Of a stretch of 64,000 bases of DNA, positions 1-8,364 are shown piece by piece. The notes under the pieces are model-generated. The model was not told where the DNA came from. It ran no database searches and saw only the letters and a list, made by a program, of their open reading frames with translations. The stretch spans positions 124,001 to 188,000 of the forward strand of contig JAXLSU010000002.1 in NCBI GenBank assembly GCA_046330455.1, read 5' to 3'. The DNA is from CAVQXR01 sp046330455. Its GTDB lineage: Bacteria > Actinomycetota > Thermoleophilia > Gaiellales > Gaiellaceae. Position numbers and translations under genes: made by a program. Within the stretch, counting starts at the first letter, position 1. Each line of letters opens with the position of its first letter.

Positions 1-222
1 CTCCGCGTGCTGCCAGGTCGGAAGGCAGACGTCGACCACGTCGATGTCCGGGGCGAGCGCCGCTTCGGGCGCGGCCGCAGGCTCGGCGCCCCACCGCTGC
101 GCGACCGCGGCGGCGCGCTCGCGGTCTGCGTCGGCGACGACCACGTCGACCCCGTCGAGCCCGGCCCACGCCTGCGCGTGAATCCCACCCGCGAAGCCCG
201 CCCCGACGACTGCGACGCGCAT
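1..222 (-). CDS. Gfo/Idh/MocA-type oxidoreductase, N-terminal part
   Basis: Only the first 74 codons are in the window; the rest lies beyond the left edge. Translation from the ATG at 222 begins MRVAVVGAGFAGGIHAQAW, a Rossmann nucleotide-binding glycine motif (GAGFAG), and later gives DVVDVCLPTWQHAE, the conserved strand after which this family normally carries its EKP motif. The family uses NAD(P) to oxidise or reduce sugars, inositols and related polyols. It is the last visible gene of the minus-strand operon and lies 17 bases after the stop of the homocysteine methyltransferase-like gene. The substrate cannot be inferred. Confidence 0.85.
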   Translation of the reverse strand, partial: MRVAVVGAGFAGGIHAQAWAGLDGVDVVVADADRERAAAVAQRWGAEPAAAPEAALAPDIDVVDVCLPTWQHAE

Positions 223-239
223 GGCCTTCACGTCCCGGC

Positions 240-1287
240 TCAGAGCCGGCCCGAGTACTCGTCGCGGTACTCGGGCGTGACCGCCTCGTCGGTACCGAAG
301 AAGGCGTGCCTCGACATGTCCGGCGAGTACCGGCTCGCCGGGGGCGTGCGGCCGAGCGCCTCGGCCATCGCGCGGACATGGTGCGGGCCTCCGCCGCAGC
401 AGACCCCGAGGTAGCGAACGCCGAGCGCGTACGCCTCCCGGGCGAAGTCGGCGAGCTCGTACCGGTTGCAGGCGAACGGGTCGAGCGCGGTCGGGAACGC
501 ACGGCCGCCGGGAACGTCGTACGAGGGGTCGTGCAGGCCCGAGAACGTGGGCTCGGCCTCGGTCGTCCGGAACGTGACCGGCAGCGCGGCGACGTGGCAG
601 GAGACGGCGGCGCGGATCTCCCGGAGCGGCGGGAACATCGTGCGCGGCCCGCGAATGCAGTTGAGGCCGACGACGTCGGCGCCTGCGTCCTCGAGACGCC
701 GACACGCCTCGGAGATGGGCCAGCCCTCGAACGTGACCGGCTCCTGATGAAGCGCGAGCGTGACGACGGCCGGCAGGCCCGCCGACCTGATCACCTCGGT
801 CGCGATGACCGCCTCCTGACCCCACGAGATCGTCTCGGCGACCACGTAGTCGACGCCGGCCTCGAGCGCCCAGCCGACCTGCTCCTCGAGCATGGACGGC
901 ACGCGCCGAGGCCGCGTCACGATCGACGAAGACGTTCGTGTTCGCGACATCGCCGGCGAGGAGCGCGCCGCTCTCGGCCGCGACCTCGGCGGCGATCCGG
1001 AGCGCCTCCCGGTTCAGCCGCTCGAGGACGTCCTCCTTGCCGATCACGCGCAGCTTCTCGCGGTGTGCGTAGTAGGTCAACGCCTCGACGACGTCCGACC
1101 CCGCGTGCACGAGCTCGCGGTGGAGCTCGCGGACGACCTCGGGGTGGTCGAGCACGACCTCGGGGACGAACGCGCCCGCCTGGAGGTACCCGCGCCGCTC
1201 GAGCTCCCAGACATAGCCCTCGGCACAGACGACAGACCCGCGTGCGAGCCGCTCGAGGAGACTGCCCGTCTGCGCCGCGGGAGGCAT
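240..1287 (-). pseudogene. Homocysteine S-methyltransferase family protein, frameshifted
   Basis: Two frames together encode one BHMT-like methyltransferase (homocysteine or selenocysteine methyl transfer, zinc-dependent TIM barrel). The N-terminal part starts at the ATG at 1287, two bases after the upstream stop, and reads SLLERLARGSVVCAEGYVWE through GDVANTNVFVDRDAASARAV. The C-terminal part resumes in another frame with MLEEQVGWALEAGVDYV and carries the expected zinc ligands GLNC and GVCCGGG near the end. The switch is at GTCC-ATG (plus 894-895); removing one C joins both parts as SARAV-MLEEQVGW with nothing missing. It may be a real recent mutation or a one-base sequence error. If the error is in the assembly, this is an intact gene of about 348 residues. 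Confidence 0.8.
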
Positions 1288-1289
1288 CG

Positions 1290-2084
1290 TCAGATCCCGA
1301 GGCCGTCCCAGTAGGCCTTCGCGCGGACGGCCGCCTCGACGCATTCCTCCCACGGGGGCCACTGGTAGTCGGTGAACTCGATCTCCATGCTCACCGGGCC
1401 GGCGAAGCCGGTGTCGGCGAGGCGGCGCAGGAGGTGCGGGAGATCGACGTCCCCCTCGCCGAGCGGCGGGAAGTCGGCCTTGCCCTTGCCGCCGCGCTGG
1501 TCTTTCAGGTGGAAGTGGCCGAGACGCGGAAGCGCAAACTCGATGTCGGTACCCGGGTCGGCGCCCGTGTAGTAGATGACGTTGCCCGGGTCGTAGTTGA
1601 TCTGGACCCAGTCGTCCCCGAGCTCGTCGAGGATCTTGCGGCCGATCTCGGCCGTCGGCAGCAGGTTCGAGTCGGTCTCGATGCAGAGCCGGATCCCGGC
1701 CTCGCGCGCCTCGGCCGCGATCGCGCGGACGTTCGTCTTGAACGTCTCGATCTCCTCGGGCGTCTCGGCATCCCCCGTGAAGGTGTTGAGCACGCTGATT
1801 CCGAGCTCCTTGCCGGCGCGAAGCACGTTCAGGAGCCGCCGCCTGCCGAGCTCCTGGTGCAGCGGCGCGTGCCCGCTCATCGAGACGCAGGTCAGCCCGT
1901 TCTCGGCCAGCAGCGCCCGGCAGCGCTCGACGTCGGGCTCGTCGGGATCGACGTGCTCGAGGAAGTCCTTGACCGCCCCGATCTCGACGTTGCGAAAGCC
2001 CGCCCGCGCGAGGCCGCGCAGCGCCTCCTCGAGCGTGTACGGCAGGAAGATGATCGACGAGCCGGTCTGAATCCAGTTGCCCAC
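1290..2084 (-). CDS. Sugar phosphate isomerase/epimerase (xylose isomerase-like TIM barrel)
   Basis: 264 residues, full length for the AP-endonuclease-2/xylose-isomerase-like barrel family. It uses a GTG start preceded by GGAGG. Candidate metal-binding positions are visible in the usual order: Glu in LCIETDSN, Asp in INYDPGN, His in GHFHLKD and Glu in SMEIEF. Members isomerise or epimerise sugars or keto-sugars, or cleave inosose-type compounds, so the reaction is open. It sits between an M20 hydrolase and the homocysteine methyltransferase-like gene, and is a paralogue of the isomerase at 7511-8305 in the same operon, which suggests two related steps on carbohydrate-like intermediates. Confidence 0.85.
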   Translation of the reverse strand: MGNWIQTGSSIIFLPYTLEEALRGLARAGFRNVEIGAVKDFLEHVDPDEPDVERCRALLAENGLTCVSMSGHAPLHQELGRRRLLNVLRAGKELGISVLNTFTGDAETPEEIETFKTNVRAIAAEAREAGIRLCIETDSNLLPTAEIGRKILDELGDDWVQINYDPGNVIYYTGADPGTDIEFALPRLGHFHLKDQRGGKGKADFPPLGEGDVDLPHLLRRLADTGFAGPVSMEIEFTDYQWPPWEECVEAAVRAKAYWDGLGI

Positions 2085-2106
2085 GCTGTCCTCCTCGAGG
2101 CTTGAC

Positions 2107-3432
2107 CTAGACGACCCCGCACCATTCCATCGCGCACGCCGCCAGCCCCTTCGCCGCGAGGAACACCTCGTCCAGCATGACGTACTCGTCCTTGCAGTGC
2201 GCTACCTTCAGGTCCCCCGGCCCGAAGACGATCGACGGGATGCCCTCCCGCTCGAGCCATGTCGCGTCCGTCGCGGCGCCGAAGTTGACCGGATAGGCAG
2301 GGCTCGGCTCGGGCACGCGGATGCCCGTGACCCGTTGCCACGCAGCCACCATCGCCTGTGGCAAGGGGTGCTCCCAGTCGGTTGTCAGGCCCGGGTAGCG
2401 CAACAGCCACTCGAACTGCGGCGGGTGCTCGGCAAGCCACGGGTCGAGGCGGCACGTGTCGAGGACGAACCGCTCGACCTCGGCGATCACCGCCTCGTCG
2501 TCTGCGTCCGGCGGGTACCAGAGACCCCAGTGCAGCTCCGCGCGGTCCGGGAAGTAGGCGGGGAACGGGACGCCGGGATCGGCGCGGAAGATCCCCGGCA
2601 TGATCGTGAAGAAGCCGGGCGAGAAGTACGGGTGCGACTTCGAGAGCCCCCACTGGCGCTCGAGCTCCTGCAGCGCCCGCACGAGCTTGACGCCCTTCTC
2701 GAGCGCATTTACGCCGATCGCGTCTCCCGGTCCGCCGGGACGGATCGCGAGCGGCCGGTTGCCGGCGTGCGTCGCCTTGCCCTCGACGACGACCTTCAGC
2801 CAGCAGAAGCTGGCCGAGACGGGCGTGATCGTGAGCGGGCGCGGCGGGTTCGACGGCTCCGTGACGACGGCGCCGTCGGCGCGGAAGCCCGCCTTCACGC
2901 AGGCGACGGTGCCGAGGTGGTACTCGGCCGTCTCCTCGCCGACGACCGAGTGCAGCTGCAGGTCGCCGCGCAGCTCGATGCCGGTGTCCCGAAGCGCCTG
3001 GGCGGCGAGCCACATCGAGACCGCCGACGCCTTCATGTCTGTCGAGCCGAGCCCGTACAGGCGACCGTCGTGGATCTCCGGGTTCCAGGGATCGCCGCAC
3101 GGCCACTCCTCGGCGACCGGGGGCACGGTGTCGATGTGGCCGTTCAGGATCAGCGACCGTCCGCCCCCGGCGCCCTTCCGGACGCCGACGAGGTTCCTCC
3201 GATCGGGGTCCTCGGCGACCCAGTGCGTCTCGAGCCCCGCCTCGGCGTACCCCACGGCGAGGAGCTCGTTCACCCTCGTCTCGCCGCCGAGGTGCTCCTC
3301 CCGCGAGACGCCCGGGTAGGCGGGGTTGACCGAGCGCGTGCGAACGAGCTCCTGGAGGAGCGCCGTCGCCTCGTCCCGGCGGGCATCCACCCGCGCAGCG
3401 ATCTCGTCACAGAGCCGTTGCAGATCTGTCAC
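2107..3432 (-). CDS. M20 family metallohydrolase (ArgE/DapE/ACY1-type), copy 1
   Basis: 441 residues, GTG start with GGAGG six bases upstream. M20 enzymes are cytoplasmic di-zinc amidohydrolases that remove acyl groups or cleave small peptides. Visible hallmarks are NGHIDTVPP (first metal His and Asp), GLGSTDMKAS (bridging Asp) and VVGEETAEYH (catalytic Glu pair), followed by the dimerisation/lid domain. It is a tandem paralogue of the next gene (3512-4831), sharing the order of motifs, GPGDLK near the end and a C-terminal WCGV. The two may hydrolyse different acyl or peptide derivatives of one compound class. The 79 bases separating them hold no other gene. Confidence 0.92.
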   Translation of the reverse strand: MTDLQRLCDEIAARVDARRDEATALLQELVRTRSVNPAYPGVSREEHLGGETRVNELLAVGYAEAGLETHWVAEDPDRRNLVGVRKGAGGGRSLILNGHIDTVPPVAEEWPCGDPWNPEIHDGRLYGLGSTDMKASAVSMWLAAQALRDTGIELRGDLQLHSVVGEETAEYHLGTVACVKAGFRADGAVVTEPSNPPRPLTITPVSASFCWLKVVVEGKATHAGNRPLAIRPGGPGDAIGVNALEKGVKLVRALQELERQWGLSKSHPYFSPGFFTIMPGIFRADPGVPFPAYFPDRAELHWGLWYPPDADDEAVIAEVERFVLDTCRLDPWLAEHPPQFEWLLRYPGLTTDWEHPLPQAMVAAWQRVTGIRVPEPSPAYPVNFGAATDATWLEREGIPSIVFGPGDLKVAHCKDEYVMLDEVFLAAKGLAACAMEWCGVV

Positions 3433-3511
3433 GATCGGCCTCCCACGCGTGAGGGTTTTTCCGCTAGTGTCGACGCCGGGTGGTGGGCCGGGGTGCCCCG
3501 AGTGAGACTCG

Positions 3512-4831
3512 TCATTCGTCGACCCCGCACCAGCCGAGCACGGCCCCCGCGAGCGCCTGCGCGGCCAGGATCACCTCGTCGATGACCACGTGCTCGTCGC
3601 GGCAGTGGGCGATCTTCAGGTCGCCGGGGCCGTAGACGAGCGCGGGGATCCCGGCGGCCTCGTAGAACGAGCCGTCCGAGGCGGCGCCGAAGTTGACCGG
3701 GTGCTGCGGGCTCGGGTCGCCCACCGGCTCACCCGAGACCGCCTCGTGGGCACGCGCCATCGTCTGCGTCAGCTCGTGCTCCCACGGCAGCTCCATCGGG
3801 GGCCAGTTGTTGACCCACTCGAAGGTCGGGGGATGCTCCGCGAGCCAGGGGTCGAGCCGGCAGGCGTCGAGGACGTGCCGCTCGAGCTGCCGGGCGACGT
3901 CGGCGGCCTCCTCCTGCGGCGGGTACCAGATCACGTACTCGATCACCGCCCGGTTCGGGAAGTACGCGGGAAACGGGACGCCCGGGTCGGCGTGGAAGAC
4001 GTTCGCTCCGATCGTGAAGAAGCCGGGCGAGAAGCACGGGTGGGACTTCGTGAGCCCCCACTGCTGCTCGAGCTCCTGGAGCGCGGTCACGATCTCGAGC
4101 CCTTTCTCGAGCGCGTTGACCCCGATCCCGTCCCCCGGCCCGCCGGGCCGGATCGCCAGCGCGCGATTCCCGCAGTGTGCCGACTTCCCGTGGACGATCA
4201 CGCGCAGGATCCAGACGCCGGCGGCCACGGTCGAGACCGTCAGCGGCCGCGGGTAGGAGCTCGGCTCGGTGACGATCGCGCCGTCCGTCCGGAACCCCGC
4301 CCGGATCACGGCCGAGGTGCCGAGCGAGTGCTCCATCATCTCCTCGCCGACCACCGAGTGCAGCTGCAGCTCGCCGCGCAGCGCGACCCCCTCGTCCGCA
4401 AGCGCCTGCGCGACGGCCCACATCGCGGCGCCCGAGCCCTTCATGTCGGTCGAGCCGAGCCCGTACAGGCGCCCGTCGCGGATCTCCGGGCTCCAGGGGC
4501 TGCCACAGAGCCAGCCGTCGGGATCGACGGGCGCGACCGTGTCGACGTGCGCGTTCAGCGCGAGGGAGCGCCCACCCGCGGTCCCGGCCCGGACGCCGAC
4601 GAGGTTTCGCCGCTGCGGGTCCTCGGCCACCCAGTGGGTCGCGAGGCCGGCGCTCCGGTAGCGGGGCTCGAGGATCTCGTTCACGCGCGTCTCGCCGCCG
4701 ATCACGTCGGCGGAGACGACACCGGGGAGCGTCGGCGTCGTCGAGTCGACCCGCACGAGCTCCGCGAGGAGTGCGACCGTCTCGTCGCGAAGGGCCTCGA
4801 TCCGCGCCGCCACGCGCTCGCCGACACCCAC
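3512..4831 (-). CDS. M20 family metallohydrolase, copy 2
   Basis: 439 residues from a GTG at 4831 that overlaps the TAG of the upstream oxidoreductase gene, which implies translational coupling. The open frame extends further upstream, but that part is arginine-rich low-complexity translation antisense to nothing conserved, so the overlap start is preferred. M20 hallmarks are NAHVDTVAP, GLGSTDMKGS and VVGEEMMEHS; the protein ends GWCGVDE. It is a tandem duplicate of the gene at 2107-3432 and related to the M20 gene at 47070-48401. The likely role is hydrolysis of an N-acyl, carbamoyl or dipeptide bond in the cytoplasm; substrate unknown. Confidence 0.9.
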   Translation of the reverse strand: MGVGERVAARIEALRDETVALLAELVRVDSTTPTLPGVVSADVIGGETRVNEILEPRYRSAGLATHWVAEDPQRRNLVGVRAGTAGGRSLALNAHVDTVAPVDPDGWLCGSPWSPEIRDGRLYGLGSTDMKGSGAAMWAVAQALADEGVALRGELQLHSVVGEEMMEHSLGTSAVIRAGFRTDGAIVTEPSSYPRPLTVSTVAAGVWILRVIVHGKSAHCGNRALAIRPGGPGDGIGVNALEKGLEIVTALQELEQQWGLTKSHPCFSPGFFTIGANVFHADPGVPFPAYFPNRAVIEYVIWYPPQEEAADVARQLERHVLDACRLDPWLAEHPPTFEWVNNWPPMELPWEHELTQTMARAHEAVSGEPVGDPSPQHPVNFGAASDGSFYEAAGIPALVYGPGDLKIAHCRDEHVVIDEVILAAQALAGAVLGWCGVDE

Positions 4832-5853
4832 TACACGACCTCCGGGCGGCCGCTCGCGAGCGAACGGGAGGCGGCGAGGGAGACGCGCAGGCCGAGCAGT
4901 GCCTGCGCGCCCGTGCCGTTCTCCGGCTGGCGCCCCTGCTCCAGGCACGACACGAACTCCTCGATCTCCGGCCCCCACGGGTCGACCGGATCGAGCAGCA
5001 CGGTCTCCGGGTCGCCGCCCCTCGGGTACAACCGCAGCCCGCGCGCGCTCGGGTCGACGGCCCCGATGTTGCCGCCGTCCTCGGCCGGCGCGGCCCGGAA
5101 CGAGTACTCGGCCGCGCCGCGCTCGCACACGACCCTGACGGTGCTCGAGAACGGAAAGGCCTTCGGCATCGCCATGCTGCCCTCGACCGACGCCTGGGCG
5201 CCCTCGTACTCGACGATCGCGTGCACGTGGTCGGGGTACGCGGGGTCGGCGGTGGAGACCGCCCGCGCGTACACCGTACGGGGCGTCCCGAGCAGCCAGT
5301 TCATCTGGTCGAAGTCGTGCACCATGAGATCGACCACCGGCCCGCCCGAGACGCTCACGTCCGCGTACCAGTCGGTCCAGTCGGCCGGTGGGGAGAGCCG
5401 GTACGCCGTGACGGCGAGCGGTCGACCGAGCTCGCCCGCCGCGACCCGGCGCCGCAGCTCGACGTACTCGGGCCAGAACCGCAGCACGAGCCCGACCATG
5501 AAGATCCGCCCGCTGCGCTCGGCGGCGGCGACGATCGCCTCCCCGTCCTCGACGGTCAGCGCGAGCGGCTTCTCGAGGAAGACGTGCTTGCCGGCGGCGA
5601 ACGCCTGCTCGGCGACCGAGCGGTGAAGCGGCGTCGGCAGCGAGATGTCGACGGCGTCGAGCTCAGGATCGGCGAGCACCGACTCGAGGTCCGTCGTGAC
5701 GCCGGCGCCGACGACGTCGGCGACGCGCTGCGCCTTCTCCGGCGTTCGCGAGAACACCGTCTTGACGCGGACGCGGTCGCGAAGCGCCGCGTAGTTGCCC
5801 GCGTGGGCGGCGCCCATGAACCCGCCGCCGAGGATCGCGACCGTGACAGCCAT
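4831..5853 (-). CDS. Gfo/Idh/MocA family oxidoreductase
   Basis: 340 residues. Starts at the ATG at 5853, which overlaps the upstream TGA (TGATG). The N-terminus TVAILGGGFMGAAHAGNY is a Rossmann NAD(P)-binding motif, and FLEKPLALT contains the family Lys in EKP. A YADVSVSGGPVVDLMVHDFD segment follows, with the conserved Gly-Gly and His-Asp of the C-terminal domain. NAD(P)-dependent oxidation of a sugar-like alcohol is the usual role. It lies between an alpha/beta hydrolase and an M20 hydrolase in an overlapping gene chain, so it probably acts on the same pathway intermediate. Confidence 0.9.
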   Translation of the reverse strand: MAVTVAILGGGFMGAAHAGNYAALRDRVRVKTVFSRTPEKAQRVADVVGAGVTTDLESVLADPELDAVDISLPTPLHRSVAEQAFAAGKHVFLEKPLALTVEDGEAIVAAAERSGRIFMVGLVLRFWPEYVELRRRVAAGELGRPLAVTAYRLSPPADWTDWYADVSVSGGPVVDLMVHDFDQMNWLLGTPRTVYARAVSTADPAYPDHVHAIVEYEGAQASVEGSMAMPKAFPFSSTVRVVCERGAAEYSFRAAPAEDGGNIGAVDPSARGLRLYPRGGDPETVLLDPVDPWGPEIEEFVSCLEQGRQPENGTGAQALLGLRVSLAASRSLASGRPEVV

Positions 5854-6644
5854 CAATGCTCCTTGATCCAGTTCGTCGTCACCTGATTGAACTCGTCGGG
5901 GATCTCCCAGAAGGGCGCATGCCCCATCTTCTGCCAGACGCGCACGCGGGCCTCCGGCATCTCGTCCTTGATCGCATACGTGTGGTGGGCGGGCGTCAGC
6001 ACGTCGCGGTCGCCCACCGTGAGCAGCGTCGGCGCCTCGATCTCGCCGAGCCGGTCGAGCACGTCGTGGTGCAGGCACGCCTCGGCCTGATCGCAGAAGG
6101 CATCCGGGCTCTGGGGCGAGCGCGCCACCTGACGCTCGAGCTCCTCGAGCTCGTCCGGGCGGTCGTTATACCACCACACCGTGAACACGAACGGCCAGAG
6201 CTGGCGGCAGAAGTCGACGTAGGGGAGCGCCCGCGCCGCTACCTGCCAGCTGCGGACGATCGCGCTCAGGTGGCGGTCCGCGCGAGCCCAGGTGCCGTGC
6301 AGGGCGAGCGAGCGGACGAGCCCCGCATGGCGCAGCACGAGCTGCTGCGCGATCGCGCCTCCCATCGAGGCGCCGACCACGTGCGCGCGCTCGATCCCCA
6401 GATGGCGGAGCAGCGAGGCGGCGACGTCGGCGAGCTGGCCGGTCGTGTAGGGTCCGCGGGGGCCTTCCGTCTGCCCGACCCCCGGGTTGTCGAAGACGAC
6501 GACGCGGTGGGTGCGAGACAGCGCCTCGGCCTGCAGCGCCCACGCGCCGTGGTCGGCGCCGAGGCCGTTCACGAGCAGCACGGGGTCACCGCTGCCGTGC
6601 TCCTCGTGGTAGACGGACCACTCGCCGAGGTCAGCGAGCGGCAT
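5853..6644 (-). CDS. Alpha/beta hydrolase
   Basis: 263 residues. The ATG at 6644 gives MPLADLGEWSVYHEEHGSGD and overlaps the creatininase-like gene by 14 bases. The fold's markers are visible: oxyanion HG-type region LVNGLGADHGAW, nucleophile elbow VGASMGGAIAQ (Ser), acid VGDRDVLTP (Asp) and general base MGHAPFWE (His). Members hydrolyse esters, lactones, amides or C-C bonds such as enol-lactones and ring-cleavage products. In this operon a lactonase or esterase acting on the product of the isomerase or oxidoreductase is a reasonable guess but not shown. Confidence 0.88.
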   Translation of the reverse strand: MPLADLGEWSVYHEEHGSGDPVLLVNGLGADHGAWALQAEALSRTHRVVVFDNPGVGQTEGPRGPYTTGQLADVAASLLRHLGIERAHVVGASMGGAIAQQLVLRHAGLVRSLALHGTWARADRHLSAIVRSWQVAARALPYVDFCRQLWPFVFTVWWYNDRPDELEELERQVARSPQSPDAFCDQAEACLHHDVLDRLGEIEAPTLLTVGDRDVLTPAHHTYAIKDEMPEARVRVWQKMGHAPFWEIPDEFNQVTTNWIKEH

Positions 6645-7467
6645 CCCGCCGGGCCTTCTTCGTGCGCAGGTAGCGGGGCTCGAGCTGGTCGTGCACGTCC
6701 TCCATGTCACGGAAGAGGTTCACGACCGCGGTCGTGCACCAGCCGAGGAACTCCTCGCCCTTCTCGGCGGTCGCCTCGCTCGGGGCGCCCCAGACCCCGC
6801 CGCCGTCCTCGAGCAGCGACCAGAACGACCCGGGCGTCGCCAGGAACACGGGGTCGAGCAGCGCGAACGGGCTCGTGCGCAGCTCGGGCAGGCTCGGCGT
6901 GAAGTCCCGCACGCGCTCCATGTCGCACAGCCTCTCGTCGATCGCGAGCACGATCGAGGTCTCCCCCACGTTCGCGTGGATCCCGACCGAGCCCGACAGG
7001 TACCGCTCGGCCTCGTCGGGCTTCATCCCTGCCCAGTACGGGAACGGGTACACGCGCACGCCGTCGGGCAGCTCGTCGAGGAACTGGCTGACCGCGAACT
7101 CCATCGCGTGCGAGTTGCAGTAGTGGCCGTTCAGGAGCGCGATCCGTGTGAAGCCGACGTCGGCGAGCGACCGGCAGACGTCCCGGAGGATCCCGATGAA
7201 CGTATCGAGCCGGACGTGCACGACGCCCGCCGCCCCGCGGTGGTCATGAGCGATCCCGAACGGCACGGGCGGGCCGACGAGCGCGTCGAGCTCGGGCGCG
7301 GCGCGCTTCGCGATCTCGGTCGGGATGTAGACGTCCGTCCACAGCGGCCCGTGGTCGCCGTGGTCCTCGGTCGACCCGACCGGCACGATCACGGTGCGGC
7401 CGCCGCGCTCGAGGTACTCCTGCACCTCGAGGTTCGTCATCTCGGGCATGTAGAGGGAACGTGGCAC
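6631..7467 (-). CDS. Creatininase family amidohydrolase
   Basis: 278 residues, GTG start behind AAGGAG. The family signature is present near the N-terminus: VGSTEDHGDHGPLWTD, with Glu34, His36, His39 and Asp45 as metal-site candidates, followed by GPPVPFGIAHDH and LLNGHYCNSHA. Creatininase-fold enzymes open cyclic amides (creatinine) or act on formamidopyrimidines and mycofactocin peptides. Here the neighbours are M20 hydrolases, an alpha/beta hydrolase, an oxidoreductase and isomerases, so a ring-opening or amide-cleaving step on a sugar-linked or cyclic substrate is plausible. I do not see a mycofactocin cluster, so MftE is unlikely. Confidence 0.88.
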   Translation of the reverse strand: MPRSLYMPEMTNLEVQEYLERGGRTVIVPVGSTEDHGDHGPLWTDVYIPTEIAKRAAPELDALVGPPVPFGIAHDHRGAAGVVHVRLDTFIGILRDVCRSLADVGFTRIALLNGHYCNSHAMEFAVSQFLDELPDGVRVYPFPYWAGMKPDEAERYLSGSVGIHANVGETSIVLAIDERLCDMERVRDFTPSLPELRTSPFALLDPVFLATPGSFWSLLEDGGGVWGAPSEATAEKGEEFLGWCTTAVVNLFRDMEDVHDQLEPRYLRTKKARRDAAR

Positions 7468-7510
7468 GCCTCTCCTTCCCGGGCCGGGCAGCGCCGGCCC
7501 TTCCTGCTCG

Positions 7511-8305
7511 CTACGAGAGCCCGAGCGACGACAGGTGCGCGTACGCGCTCGCCATCGCGCGGTTGACCTCGACGAGCGGGGGCCACGGCTCGCCCTCGAA
7601 CTCCACCTCGACCCCGTACGGGCCGTCGAAGCCGACCGTCCGCAGCACCTCGAGCACCGCGGCGAAGTCGACGTGCCCCTCGCCCGGGGCGGGGAAGTTC
7701 CAGACCCGCGGGCCGCCGATCTTGTCCTTCAGGTGGCAGTGGGCGAGGTACGGCGCGATCGTGGCGACGTCGTCGACGGCCGCGACCTCGCCGTAGAACT
7801 CGCAGTTCGCCGTGTCGTAGTTCACCCGGATCTCCTCGCGCCCGATCCGCTCCATGAGCGGGAGCGTCACGGCGCCCGAGGCCATGATGTCGCCGTGGAT
7901 CTCGAGCGCGACGACGACCCCGGCCGCCTTCGCGGCGTCGGCGAGCGCCCCGATGTTCTCCATGAACGCGCCCTCGTTCTCGTCCTCCGACCAGTGCCCG
8001 CCGATGGCCGAGTTCACGATCGAGAGGCCGTAGCCCGCGGCCCAGTTCACGGCCTTGATCCCGTGGGCGAGGCCCTCCTTCGTCGTCAGGTCGGAGTGGC
8101 CCGAGAGCGAGACCGCGGTGAGACCGTGGCTCTCGAGCTTGCGGCGCACCGGCTCGGCCGGAGCGTCGACGTCGACGTGCTCTGTCCAGCCGGGCACCGC
8201 AGAGAGCTCGACGCCCTTGAAGCCCGCAGCGGCGATCCCCTCGAGGGCCTCGTCGAAGGAGTACGTGTGGTAGCTGTTCGTGTGTCCCGCGAGCGGGTAC
8301 GTCAT
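7511..8305 (-). CDS. Sugar phosphate isomerase/epimerase (xylose isomerase-like TIM barrel)
   Basis: 264 residues from the ATG at 8305, chosen because GGAGG sits four bases upstream; an in-frame ATG 12 bases earlier lacks such a site. Metal-ligand candidates are ALEIHGD (Glu), VNYDTAN (Asp), AHCHLKD (His) and GVEVEFEG (Glu). It is a paralogue of the protein at 1290-2084. As the first gene of the lower operon it is followed by the creatininase-like gene after 43 bases. The 59-base spacer before it holds a weak TTGACC element overlapping the upstream stop codon. Confidence 0.87.
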   Translation of the reverse strand: MTYPLAGHTNSYHTYSFDEALEGIAAAGFKGVELSAVPGWTEHVDVDAPAEPVRRKLESHGLTAVSLSGHSDLTTKEGLAHGIKAVNWAAGYGLSIVNSAIGGHWSEDENEGAFMENIGALADAAKAAGVVVALEIHGDIMASGAVTLPLMERIGREEIRVNYDTANCEFYGEVAAVDDVATIAPYLAHCHLKDKIGGPRVWNFPAPGEGHVDFAAVLEVLRTVGFDGPYGVEVEFEGEPWPPLVEVNRAMASAYAHLSSLGLS

Positions 8306-8364
8306 CGGTCCTCCCATTCCGTTCAGGCCAGCCAGGCCATCTTTTCAGGGACGGGCCGAGGGGG

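Noticed and set aside
6631..7467. Mycofactocin precursor peptidase MftE
   Set aside because: Same creatininase fold, but no mycofactocin precursor, radical SAM or glycosyltransferase genes are nearby.
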